Origin: Ditylenchus dipsaci
Taxonomy: Eukaryota > Nematoda > Chromadorea > Rhabditida > Anguinidae
NCBI GenBank assembly: GCA_004194705.1
Contig: SADC01001318.1
Coordinates: 372,001 to 436,000, forward strand
Direction of reading: 5' to 3'
DNA length: 64,000 nucleotides
Position 1 is the first letter of the stretch; each line of letters begins with the position of its first letter. Under the pieces are notes generated by a model, which saw only the letters and a program-made list of their open reading frames with translations, ran no database searches and was not told the DNA's origin. Below are positions 12,401 through 20,820 of the stretch, in pieces. Made by a program: the position numbers and the translations under genes.

Positions 12401-15400
12401 TGGGATGAATTTTTTTCACCAGTGGTTCGATTCCACCCTCTGACTGTTTCATTTTTTCTTGACTATTTTTGGTCAAAACATCACAGAAGCTATAAGAAAC
12501 ATCAAAAGAGGATCAAAAAGCAACTTAACATATCACTAATGTTACTGAAAACCGTGTTACGAAAAAGTTTGTTACGAAAATTCGCTCTTACGAAAAAAAT
12601 TTTCTTACGAAAATTCGCTTTTACGAAAATTCGCTCTTACGACATTGTCTTCTTACGAAAGTTCGTACAGCCTTAGATAAGCTTTCTAAATCAGTAATCA
12701 AAAAGTTTGTGGGGGCCTTTTTTCTGATCAAGGAGCCTCAATTAGTGTCTTTTTTAAAGACCTCGTTGAGAGATTTTTGTTTGCAGATTCGTGAAGAGCA
12801 CCCCGAAGTTATATAACAAAGTGCTGCCGCTATTTCCAGGTCTTTTGACAAATTACGGAGAACGGGCTATCTGAAGTCGCCGAAAAACATGATATCATGG
12901 TTTTTAGACCACTTTTGAATCTGTACTGTTTTATGTATTTTTTGATTATTCACAATCTGTACTGTAACTTGTATGGGTTTTTCATGCATGTTTCATTTAC
13001 AGTGATTAGTACTTTGAAAAGCCCATCACGGCTTTTCAAAGTGTCCGAAAGAGGCCCATACAAAATTGTGGCAGAAATTCAAATAGTGGTTGTTTTTCAA
13101 ACTTTTTTCTATTTGAATTCCCGCCACAATCCTGTCTCGACCTCTTTCGGACACTTTGAAAAGCCGTGATGGGCTTTTCAAAGAACTAATCACCATGAGT
13201 GAAACACGCATAAATGAGTGAAACATGCATCCCATACAAGGGTTATGGGTAAAAATCCCCCGCAAAAATCCCCCAGCAAAAATCCCCCAACAAAAATCCC
13301 CCAGCAAAAATCCCCCAGCAAAATCCCCCACAAAAATCCCCCAGAATAAAAATTGAAGTGAGGCAAATGTATCTAAGCAAATGTATTTCAAAACCACGGT
13401 ATTCTAACCAAAATCATGTCATGAACACTATTTTATAGTTAAAGACGTCCCAGTGCCGATGTAAACCGGAGTACCAAAGCATTAAACGAGGTAATGACTT
13501 TATTGCCTGGAGGGTGTAGTATAGTCATTGGTTTTACTCACAATACTTTAAGTATAAAGTTAACTCGCAATGCCTAAAGGACCTTAACTCTTATGTGGAT
13601 ATCCTAACCAACTAGGTAAAGCCACCTGTATACCTGATAACTGGATATTACTAGGTGAGTATCACTGCCGTGGTAGTACTACCCAAGTTCCACCACCTAA
13701 GTTCTACCATTTCAGTACAACTATTAAGATGCCCTACTACCAATTCTTGGGGAAGTTGAATTATAGGTTGTTGCTATGCTAAAGTAACCGAAATAGGAAT
13801 TTTGAAGCTGTTTGGTTAGAAAAATTGGTGTTTGCTGGCAGCATCGGTTAAGATGCTTACATGGTAGCCTCAGGTACCCTCAGGTAGTTAAGGTATTTTT
13901 CTAGCTCGATGCGGGGATTCCGAATAGCAAAACCGATATTTTGGTATTATCAAACCGTGTTTAGGGTCCCAATTTTGATTAACAAATTGATAATATTGAC
14001 AATAATTTGCTTATTTTAAGTCCGAGTCCGTGAATAAATGTCCATTTAATTTCAATTTCTATTCTGGGGGGATTTGTGCTGGGGGATTTTTGTGGGGGGA
14101 TTTTTGCTGGGGGGATTTTTGCTGGGGGGATTTTTGTTGGGGGGATTTTTGCTGGGGGGATTTTTGCTGGGGGGATTTTTGCGGGGGGATTTTTACCCAT
14201 AACCCATACAAGTTAGATAATCAAAAAATACATAATGCCTCATTCACAATGCATCCTCAATCCTCATCCTTGGCAAAATGTTTTTTGAATTTTTCAGCGT
14301 AATAGCTTCGAGACTTTTTGAAAGTTTGGTGTCATATTGAAGCTGAAGTCCAGGGCTATTGTTTTGATACCAAACTTGCCGAAGGCAAAGATGAAAATTA
14401 TATATAAAAGTGCGTTCATCCTCAACATGATCCTCAATTGAGGATTGAGGATCATGTTGAGAATTATATTGAAGATTACTAACTTTTATCCACAATTTGT
14501 ATTTTCCTCCTCTGCAAGTTTGGTGTCAAAAGATAGCTCTGGATCTCAGCTTTAATATGACAGCATGTTTGTCAGTAAAAATCGACGTTATCTTGCTGAA
14601 AAAGGCTGAAAACACTTCGCCAAGGTTGAAGATTGGATTTGCATTGTGTGAGAGGCATAAAACAATACAGATTCAAAAGTGGTCTAAAAACTATGATACC
14701 AGGTATCATGGTTTTTCGGCAATTTCAGATAACCCGGCCTCCGTAATTTGTCAAAGGACCTAGAAATAGCGGCACGAATCTGCAAAAAAATCTCTTAACC
14801 AGGTCTTTGAAGAAAAAGCACTACTAGGTTCCCGGGAGAGGGCTGATTCGCCGTCGCGGTATTCGCCGTCTGCTTAATTCACCGTTGCAAAATTTGCCGT
14901 CGACGAAATTCGTGGTCGGCTGAATTCACCGTCGCAAAACGGTATTTTCCCCAGTTTGTGCTGAATTCACCGGTTTGCGACGGCGAGTTTTGCGACGGCA
15001 AATTGTGCTGACGGCGAATTCACCCGACGGCGGATCAGCCCTCTCCCTAGGTTCCCTAGTAAGATTGAAAAAAAGTTAAAAAAAAAGGTGCTGGATATAA
15101 TTAAGTGCTGGATTTCAGTGATTAGGTGCTGAATTTCAATAAGATCTTTTTTACTGCTTTAGCCCAACATGCCGAAAAATTTTAGTGCTCGGAACAATTT
15201 TTGCACAATTATATCTCCCTATTTGACATGTTTACTTCAAGCCATTAGCGTCACCTCCTTTAAGATTCGCCTTAATACCAGGCATTCAAGGACACAAAAC
15301 TCTTAAGAAGTAAGGGTAGAGATCCAGAAATAAGAACCTCTTCTAATTTAGTTCTTCTTTTTCTTCCACCCGACCCACTTCCTGCTCAAGTAATTTAGCA

Positions 15401-18130
15401 AAACAATATTCCTTCAACAAAACACTACTTCCAGGACTAGAGTCCTGTAACTAATCAAGGTCATTGGGATCTTTTTGCTGCTGGTTGCCCACACCACCTA
15501 ATAAGGTTTTTGGATTAATAATACTCAAATAATTGAGGGCGACATATAGGACTAAAGCATATCTATACCTGGAAAAAAGTCAATTTACGTCAAAATAAAT
15601 TTTCGACGTTACAGTCAAGTCTCCTTATAGTGAAAAATATAGAGTGGCATTATTTTCGCGGTCCTTTAGGAAGTCACTATGAAGAGACTCAAATGAAACG
15701 AAGGAATCCAGTTCATTTTTAATTTTCATCCTGTTTTCTTCTAACTTTTGAGCATATATTTAAAGGGCCATACTCACGCTTTCAAAATTGGTGACCGCCA
15801 ATTCAAAATTTTTCCACAACCTTTGAATTTCTGTATTTGAATTTCTGGTTCTAACAAACTATGCCTAAAATTAAATTCTAGGCCTTACTCTTAAGGCACC
15901 AACTCTTATTAGCGTGGGCATGGCTCTTTAAGCAATCAACCATCGAAAGTTCAACAAGTTGTTTACTCCTAAAAACTATCCCACAAATTGGAAAAAGTTT
16001 CGATATCAAAAAGAGGACATTATACAGGACAAAAGGTACTGCATTTATCTTGATAAAAGTATTTTCTTTAAAGGACCATATTCTTTAAAGGACCTTTGCG
16101 CGCAGTGGCATGTACAAAATCTGAATTGGCGGGGAACACTTTTTTTCGTCTGTCAGTGTACTCTTTCGAGTAATTCGAAAAGACTCGAAAGAGTACACTG
16201 ATAGACAAAAGAGAAGTGTCCCCGCCAATTCAAATTTCGCACATCCCACTGCGCGCAAAAACCATGGTCCTTTAATCACCTTTACCACGAGCTTCACCGA
16301 TCCCGTGGAAGTAACGCAGACTTTGCCTTTGAAAACTCTCGAGATAGACCCGTATTCTTTTCGGTTTTCGAAGAGTTGAAAAATAGAGCCACGAGGACTC
16401 TATCTGAAGAAATACGGTTGTTTTAAGTTTCTTAACAGACCTTTCTGGACCGACGCATGTTACACTGGCCATTAATAAGGTGGAAGTCAATAGCTTGTTT
16501 GGTGTTGGATACATAACTGCAAACAAAACTAGTTTGGAGAAAAAGATATCTTTATAAAAATGAACACACTTATTCACACATTTGTCGTTTTCCACCATCC
16601 CTTTCACAAATATTCTGCCCGTAAATGGTCGTTCTGTGTGGAAGGTTAAGCGAACTCTGTCTTCCATGCTTAATTAAAAAAACAATTTATTTTCGATGCT
16701 TCTGTGCTAAGCAAACGACAAAAATTACCACTCAACAGCTGGATCACCTGAAAAAGCAGATAGGAAATGATAATAAATTAGTGAACATTTTTTAGGATTT
16801 GTGATCACTGTTTAAAAAAAATTACACAAAATACAAGGCCCTATCTAACAGGGGTGGCTTTTTTCCTTGATCCCCTGTGGAATTTATTTGTTCTTTTAGG
16901 CTTATTCTTAAGCAAGAGTAGGACCTACTTATGTTAGGACAGGCTAAAAAATTAGTTTAAGATATGTTAGAGTCCGTCCTAACATAGGCTAGCCTACCCC
17001 TGCCTAAGCCTAAAATATAACAAAAAAATGGGGGGGGCCAAGGCAAAAAAAGCCCTCCTTTGTTGGATAGGGCCAAATAAAAAGGTAGCAAATAATTATG
17101 CTGTCGACGTGGTATTTGTCACTTTTGAATTTTAGCTCTAACAACCCTGTTTTCTCTTCAGCTGATACCTTTTTTGACGCTAATGGAATATACCCCAATC
17201 ACTTTTTGAGGGTACCTAAAACCACATTTTTTGTTGAAAAATGCTGAAATTAGTACGGGTTGTACCTGAGCCTAATGCCTAGGACCCAAAGCCTAAGCCT
17301 AAGAGCTAAGCCAGTATATTTCATATACTCCATTAGCGCCCCTTTTTTTATTCTACGAATTTTTTTTCACAATGGTTTAGCAAGCGTTAAATTCAATTCA
17401 GAAAGTTCTCACTCAAGTGGCCTCTAATTTCGACGTCGCCTTACGTCTGAGTCAAAGGCCACGTGCGTGTAAAATTTTCTGAATTAAATTTAACGCTTGG
17501 TATACCATTTCGAAAGAAAATTCGTAGATTAAAAAAAAAGGTATCAGCGGAGAAAAACAGATTTGTTAGAGTTAAAATTTAAAAAATGTCCGAAAGTGAC
17601 CAATTTCAGTTGACAGCTCTGCATGTGATGTTTAAAATTGCCAGCCTTTTTCTTCATAGAAAAGTGTGACGAAATTCTTAATTATGTCTGCAATATCATT
17701 ATTAAAAGATTAGCCAGTCATATAGTCAAATCGAGCCTCATGAAGCCACTAACTCATATGGCGACTCCAAACTGGTCGCTTAGCAAGAGTGGCTGCATAT
17801 AGAAAGCTATTATGTAACCAAGTCAGACTATCGATAATAAGTTAGTGAAGGTGGAGCGGGCTTAACGAGGTTCGATTATACTACAAAAAAATAGCTAGGG
17901 ATGAATAATGGAAAATTTTCAGAAAGAATTCCGTATTTATCCGATTCTCAAGGTAAAGAAATTTAAGCACACTAATTGGATCTGACGTGATTGAACACCT
18001 TCAAAGACTTGCCTATAACGCCATTGTCTAGGACGGAAGCCCAAACATGTCGTTTGAAAAATGGCACTGAAGCAAGGAGCACTAGTGTCCAGAGGTCAAA
18101 CCCCAAATTTCTGTGTGTCAATATCATCAT
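3482..18130 (-). CDS. Cuticlin-like ZP-domain membrane protein, 12 exons
   Basis: Likely an apical extracellular-matrix/cuticle protein (ZP/cuticlin family). Exons in transcription order: 18130-18013, 16747-16729, 16668-16570, 16516-16441, 9324-9214, 5436-5311, 5259-5230, 5174-5115, 5067-5021, 4964-4894, 4172-4078, 4015-3482. Lengths sum to 1386 nt, 461 codons plus stop, with every phase matching. Seen: signal-like LWTLVLLASVP (about residues 13-22); the cuticlin entry motif DNGVIGDPAVEC; FTGRIFVKG; IIISFHNIFITKVDRAY; CFYMEADKVV; VGEPVFHVWHC; HNCFVDDG; FKFADKITTYFQC; a terminal PPRCG. A furin-like RKRR follows at about 293-296, then a Ser/Thr-rich linker and a membrane segment at about 410-438. 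The exon 1 donor is GC (ATAG|GCAAGT). The intron 16440-9325 is 7.1 kb and intron 9213-5437 contains the kinase gene on the other strand. An extra exon at 16399-16290 (begins SPRG) is possible but not needed. Gene symbol not assigned. Confidence 0.88.
4515..4775. mobile_element. Degenerate TTAA-family foldback MITE
   Basis: Within the ZP-gene intron 4173-4893. Inner arms AACTTGGTTTCTAACAAAAC and the complementary TTTTGTTAGAAACCAAGTTG flank a short centre; the right flank has GAATTGGCGGGGGACAATTC then ACAGGTGGCAATCGCCC. The left outer end is eroded, so the boundary is approximate. Confidence 0.6.
5970..6209. mobile_element. TTAA-bounded foldback MITE, young copy
   Basis: Near-perfect palindrome of 240 bp ending in TTAA on both sides, outer arm AAAGGGCCTGACCTCTTCC. 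Its arms and centre are almost the same as the copy at 11644-11882, which points to recent movement of this subfamily. Lies in the ZP-gene intron 5437-9213. Confidence 0.85.
6419..6875. repeat. Foldback element with AGTGTTTTCAAAAG ends
   Basis: Palindrome with long arms centred near 6645. The outer ends AGTGTTTTCAAAAGTC and its complement resemble those of the palindrome at 18643-19064 (AGTGTTTCCAAAAA), so they may be one family. The arms are rich in CAAGGTAAAACTTGAC-like units. No coding potential. Confidence 0.75.
7043..8405 (+). CDS. TTBK/CK1-like protein kinase
   Basis: Ser/Thr kinase of the CK1/tau-tubulin-kinase-like group, which is expanded in nematodes (often sperm-associated there; that role is inference). 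Exons 7043-7177, 7222-7335, 7381-7544, 7598-7750, 7797-7911, 7962-8189, 8232-8405 give 360 residues with all phases agreeing. Seen: glycine loop GEGCCGIV (22-29), ATP lysine in GAMK (K45) followed by VEPKDE, catalytic HRDVKPSN (D136), magnesium motif DYG (158-160, replacing DFG), RGTTRYCSP, GRKDDLWSMMYL and GLPWV typical of the TTBK-like branch. The C-terminal 60 residues are Ser/Thr/Glu-rich. ATG at 7043 is chosen because the upstream in-frame start at 7004 is only GTG. The gene lies wholly in an intron of the ZP gene, opposite strand. Confidence 0.92.
8500..8830. mobile_element. Composite of two TTAA-family MITEs
   Basis: A foldback copy (CCCTCGCCAATTCAAAAATT ... AATTTTTGAATTGGCGGGGA ... 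GTCCCTTTAAA) is joined to part of a second one (GAATTGGCGGAGGGCCACC ... GAGCATGGTCCTTTC). Boundaries are approximate. Confidence 0.55.
8831..9213. other. ZP-gene intron sequence without recognised features
   Basis: Intron between the MITE composite and ZP exon 5. No exon or repeat with clear ends was found. Confidence 0.4.
9370..9515. repeat. Degenerate CAGTCGAACCT foldback
   Basis: Left end CAGTCGAACCTAGATATA, right end TATACAGGTTTAACTG; the arms are eroded. Resembles the better preserved members at 11.2, 25.5 and 34.0 kb. Confidence 0.4.
9516..10669. other. Non-coding stretch in the 7.1 kb ZP intron
   Basis: No exon with plausible splice sites or protein similarity was recognised on either strand. 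It contains an isolated GAGAAAATACGGTAC end (about 10152) of the CCGTATT family. Confidence 0.4.
10670..10805. mobile_element. TTAA-family MITE fragment
   Basis: Central part only: GGTTTCTAACAAAAGAAGGC and the complementary TCTAGAAACCAAGTTAAAAA around a short centre. Outer arms have been lost. Confidence 0.5.
10838..11220. repeat. Foldback of the CGAGTTAGAGTT family
   Basis: Arms rich in CTCTAACTCGA-type units. The interior TAACTTTTAGTGGCTTTAGA and the end AACGTGAACAAGCCAT match the element at 30981-31295, so these are two copies of one family. Confidence 0.65.
11239..11416. repeat. CAGTCGAGTCTCGATTTAACG foldback, TA-bounded
   Basis: Ends CAGTCGAGTCTCGATTTAAC and its complement, with three internal units of CGATTTAACGTACCC. 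Flanked by TA on the left. Same terminal theme as 25451-25879 and 34018-34374. Confidence 0.65.
11644..11882. mobile_element. TTAA-bounded foldback MITE, young copy
   Basis: 239-bp near-perfect palindrome with TTAA ends and outer arm AAAGGGCCTGACCTCTTCC, almost identical to 5970-6209 apart from a few base changes. Confidence 0.85.
11910..12672. mobile_element. Array-TIR element A with 9-bp target duplication
   Basis: 763 bp. Ends are GGCTGTACGAACTTTCG and its complement. The direct repeat TTAGATAAG is present at 11901-11909 and 12673-12681. The terminal inverted repeats are arrays of 15-16 bp units (CGTAAGAGCGAACTTT-like) over about 160 bp on the left and 120 bp on the right. The 9-bp duplication fits a MULE-type transposase. 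No transposase is encoded inside; the centre includes a tRNA-like stretch. Confidence 0.87.
12374..12445 (+). ncRNA. tRNA-like sequence with A and B boxes
   Basis: TGGTGCAGTAGG (12381-12392) fits the pol III A box and GGTTCGATTCC (12424-12434) the B box. The T stem GTGG/CCAC pairs around TTCGATT. The acceptor strands do not pair well, so this is more likely a tRNA pseudogene or SINE-like head than a working tRNA. It lies in the centre of array element A. Confidence 0.5.
12743..14822. repeat. Older split palindrome around element B
   Basis: Left arm about 12743-12985 and right arm about 14650-14822 are complementary (ATCATGGTTTTTAGACCACT; GTCAAAGGACC/GGTCTTTTGAC). The right arm lacks about 30 bp. 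A smaller hairpin (13005-13190, AAAGCCCATCACGGCTTTTC) and array element B sit between them. Related arms are at 52.3 and 54.8 kb. Confidence 0.65.
13241..14204. mobile_element. Array-TIR element B with 8-bp target duplication
   Basis: 964 bp. Ends GGTTATGGGTAAAAATCCCC and complement. Direct repeat CATACAAG at 13233-13240 and 14205-14212. The terminal arrays consist of CCCCCAGCAAAAAT units, 14 bp each, about 95 bp on the left and 140 bp on the right. The 690-bp interior shows no open coding region or known domain. Inserted in the middle of an older palindrome. Confidence 0.88.
14834..15047. mobile_element. Array-TIR element C with 9-bp target duplication
   Basis: Only 214 bp. Ends GGGAGAGGGCTGATTCGCCG and complement. 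Direct repeat TAGGTTCCC at 14825-14833 and 15048-15056. Almost the whole element is made of 13-16 bp units such as TTCGCCGTCG and GAATTCACCGTCGCAAAA running in opposite directions in the two halves. Confidence 0.87.
15057..15757. other. Intron sequence of the ZP gene, no gene seen
   Basis: No exon recognised. About 15612-15690 resembles a degenerate CAGTCAAGTCTCCTTATAG foldback end with its partner. Confidence 0.4.
15760..15931. mobile_element. TTAA-bounded MITE, diverged
   Basis: TTAAAGGGCCATACTCACGC at the left end and GCGTGGGCATGGCTCTTTAA at the right; interior GACCGCCAATTCAAAATTTT links it to the other copies. Confidence 0.7.
16068..16275. mobile_element. TTAA-bounded MITE, AAAGGACCAT subfamily
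   Basis: Arms TTAAAGGACC, TTTGCGCGCAGTGG, GAATTGGCGGGGAACACTT and central AGTGTACTCTTTCGAG with complements. The left end is duplicated (TTAAAGGACC at 16068 and 16084). The 44616-44816 copy shares the central AGAGTACA hairpin. It lies just after the ZP exon-4 donor. Confidence 0.75.
17097..17640. repeat. Foldback in ZP intron 1
   Basis: Two levels of arms: inner GCAAGCGTTAAATTCAATTC / GAATTAAATTTAACGCTTGG around 17435, outer CAGCTGATACCTTTTTTGAC / GGTATCAGCGGAG. No coding potential. The 17641-18012 remainder shows nothing recognised. Confidence 0.6.
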
Positions 18131-18642
18131 TCCTCTTGACACTAAGTAGTAGCTTGTAGTCCAGGGCAATCCAACCTCAAAAGTAGCAGATAGAAAGTGA
18201 AATCGAACGCAAATACCTGTGCTCGATTCCCACGAAAAAGGATTAAAAACAGCAAAATTAGGTTGGGTTGGTGTATTTGCTGGAGTTCAAGAGAGATATC
18301 CCTCACAAAATTGAGTTGATGGATCAGAACAACAAATGGTAAGGGCAATGCAGCAATGTTTGTTTTTGGTCAGTGCATGAATAATTTTTGGTTGCTTTGC
18401 TGGCTGCCACAACCACCAGAATTTTTTTTGGGTGGAAAAGGCGGAGCATATGGATCTGAAGGACTCCGCCTTTTACTATGGTGGTCAGGAATTGAGGAGG
18501 CGTGCAAGTCCACCAAAATAGGTTGCAGGCAAGTTCAAAAATAATAATAGTAAACTTGGAGTAAGGGACGACCTCCGTTTTGGAGAATAAGTTTAACAAC
18601 AACTTTTGAAAGTTGTGCATTTTGCTGTATAGAGGTCTGCAG
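18131..18642. other. Region upstream of the ZP gene start
   Basis: Should contain the promoter of the minus-strand ZP gene, whose ATG is at 18130. No exon is recognised. A direct TATA-type match cannot be chosen with confidence. Confidence 0.35.
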
Positions 18643-19064
18643 CAGTGTTTCCAAAAAACAGAACACAGAATTAACCACAGAATTTTTAAAAGTGCTCGTA
18701 ATTGTGTTTTTTGTATGGTATTTTTGCTAATTTTTGTGCGTTTTGTTTAGCGTTAAAAGTTGCGGTAGGGACCACACGCGTTTCGCAAATTTTCCACAAA
18801 AACAGCAAAAAAATTTGACTTTTGTCTCGAAAAAGTCAAAAACAGAATTCTGTTTTCTGTTTTTGACTTTTTCAAGACAAAGGTCAAATTTTCTTGCTGT
18901 TTTAGTGGAAAATTTGCGAAACGCGTATGGTCCCCTACCGCAACTTTTAACGCTGAACAAAACGCACAAAAATTAGCAAAAATACCATACAAAGAACACA
19001 ATTACGAGCACTTTTAAAAATTCTGTGGTTAATTCTGTGTTCTGTTTTTTGGAAACACTGGTCT
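18643..19064. repeat. Near-perfect 0.42 kb palindrome
   Basis: Arms of about 205 bp centred near 18855, ends AGTGTTTCCAAAAAACAGAA and complement. Both arms read the same open frame because of the symmetry. Ends resemble the 6.4 kb palindrome. Confidence 0.85.
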
Positions 19065-19298
19065 GCAGAGACCAAGGGTTTAGGATTGCACAAGAATTTG
19101 AAGGACGAAAAGGAGTAAAGGACTTTAGAACGAAGCTTGTCTAAGTTGGGGATCAATGCATTTCCTGAAATTATAATTGAGCTTAGAAACCACGCTGTAC
19201 AAAAAAAATCTTCTGAACCAGCTGAACAGATCGTACAAGATTCGTCAGATTTACGTAGTCACCTTTAAACAATTAATTTATCTACAGTCGAACTTCTT

Positions 19299-19492
19299 TG
19301 TTGTGTCCTGTGTTCGAACCGGCATTTGTCTCGTAGCGGTTCAACATTCTTTGTCTTTCTTGTTAGTATATAAGGATCGGAACGTCTGTGTTTGGATCAG
19401 TCGTTAGTGGAATAAAGAATAAAGCTAGTCGTGTGCTTCTCTCTCTCCTGCTGTGTCCATTCTCTCTCCTTTCTTTCCGCTAAGACTCAACA
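19299..19492 (+). mobile_element. Solo LTR, 194 bp, with 5-bp TSD
   Basis: Starts TGTTG and ends CAACA. Direct repeat TTCTT at 19294-19298 and 19493-19497. Inside are a TATA box in AGTATATAAGGATC (about 19368), a polyadenylation signal AATAAAGAATAAAG (about 19411) and a following pyrimidine-rich tract. Size, ends and 5-bp duplication fit an LTR retrotransposon (Gypsy or BEL/Pao type not decided). No internal region remains. Confidence 0.85.
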
Positions 19493-19980
19493 TTCTTTAT
19501 AAACTACACCTCGGGACCGATCCTAGATGTAGCTTATACAGAGGTGTACAGTAGCGGACAAAAAAAATTGAACACATGGTTACATTTTATAAATCGTGAA
19601 AGTTTTGGAATTTTTCCTGCGTGTTGAAAGTTCTGTTAAAGGCAAAGATGTAGCATTTTTCTTCCTCTTTCAAATGCTTAGTTCAATTTTTTAATTGTCA
19701 GGCTTAGACATCGTTGTAAATTCATTTTTCTGATACGAGTCCATTTTATACCCGGACAAAAAAAATTGAACCGGCAACCGCAATAAACATAAACCGCAAT
19801 AATCTCAAAAAATTCATTTATTTCACACTATTATTCGTAGCCCTGTTTCTTAGCTACAATTTGGTGGGTCAAACTTCTATTTTTGATAATTATGGAAAAA
19901 GTTATGACCATCAACATAAAAGTGTCAATTTCTAGTCAAAATAAAGAAAAATCTTAGGAAAATGACTGTTTAGCCACATA

Positions 19981-20230
19981 CCGTATTTCCTGTAATAAGG
20001 CGGCACCCTCTAATAAGGCGGCACCCGCAACTTCGAGGGTCTATATCTCGAAGCAGAGTAAATATTTTAATTATCTATTTGATGCGTTTTCTTAACTCCC
20101 ACGAGCTCTACCGATTCCAATTTTAGATTTTGGTTGAGCACACAAAAATATCGAGATTGAATTCGAATTTTTCGGATTTTCAGGGGTTTGAAAAATAAGG
20201 CGGCATGCCGCCTTATTACAGGAAATACGG
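19981..20230. mobile_element. CCGTATT-family palindrome, left-arm copy
   Basis: Ends CCGTATTTCCTGTAATAAGG and complement, with TA on both sides. The mirrored copy is 20573-20820. Other members or ends are at 23.1, 30.9, 36.0, 43.9 and 55.9 kb. Confidence 0.8.
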
Positions 20231-20572
20231 TAAATAATAGCTTTTCTCAAAGAAATGTCGGTGAAAATATGACATCCATTGCACCATTCGAAAGCTCTTT
20301 GATTTCTCTACAAAATAACACGTCGACTGTTTTTTTAGAAAAAATACAGGGCTGAGAAACGGACAGTTGAAGTTACAAAAAGTGAAAAACCCTCTTTTTG
20401 CCTTATTTTTAGCGTTTTTGTCTTGTCTAAATTCAACTGTCCGTTTCTCAGCCCTGTATTTTTTCTAAAAAAACAGTCGACGTGTTATTTTGTAGAGAAA
20501 TCAAAGAGCTTTCGAATGGTGCAATGGATGTCATATTTTCACCGACATTTCTTTGAGAAAAGCTATTATTTA

Positions 20573-20820
20573 CCGTATTTCCTGTAATAAGGCGGCATGC
20601 CGCCTTATTTTTAAACCCTGAAAATCCGAAAAATTCGAATACAATCTCGAGATTTTCGGGTGCTCAACCAAATCTAAAAATAAGAATCGGTAGAGCTCGT
20701 GGAAGTTAAGAAAACGCATCAAACAGATAACCAAAATATTTACTCTGCTTCGAGATATAGACCCTCGAAGTTGCGGGTGCCGCCTTATTAGAGGGTGCCG
20801 CCTTATTACAGGAAATACGG
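20573..20820. mobile_element. CCGTATT-family palindrome, right-arm copy
   Basis: Mirror image of 19981-20230 inside the opposite arm, with the same TA borders and the same flanking sequence. A few differences (for example TCTCGAGATTTTCGGGTG versus the left arm) separate the copies. Confidence 0.8.

Noticed and set aside
13979..14302. Frames reading IPPAKIPPAK or CWGDFCWGDF
   Set aside because: Both are translations of the CCCCCAGCAAAAAT array of element B.
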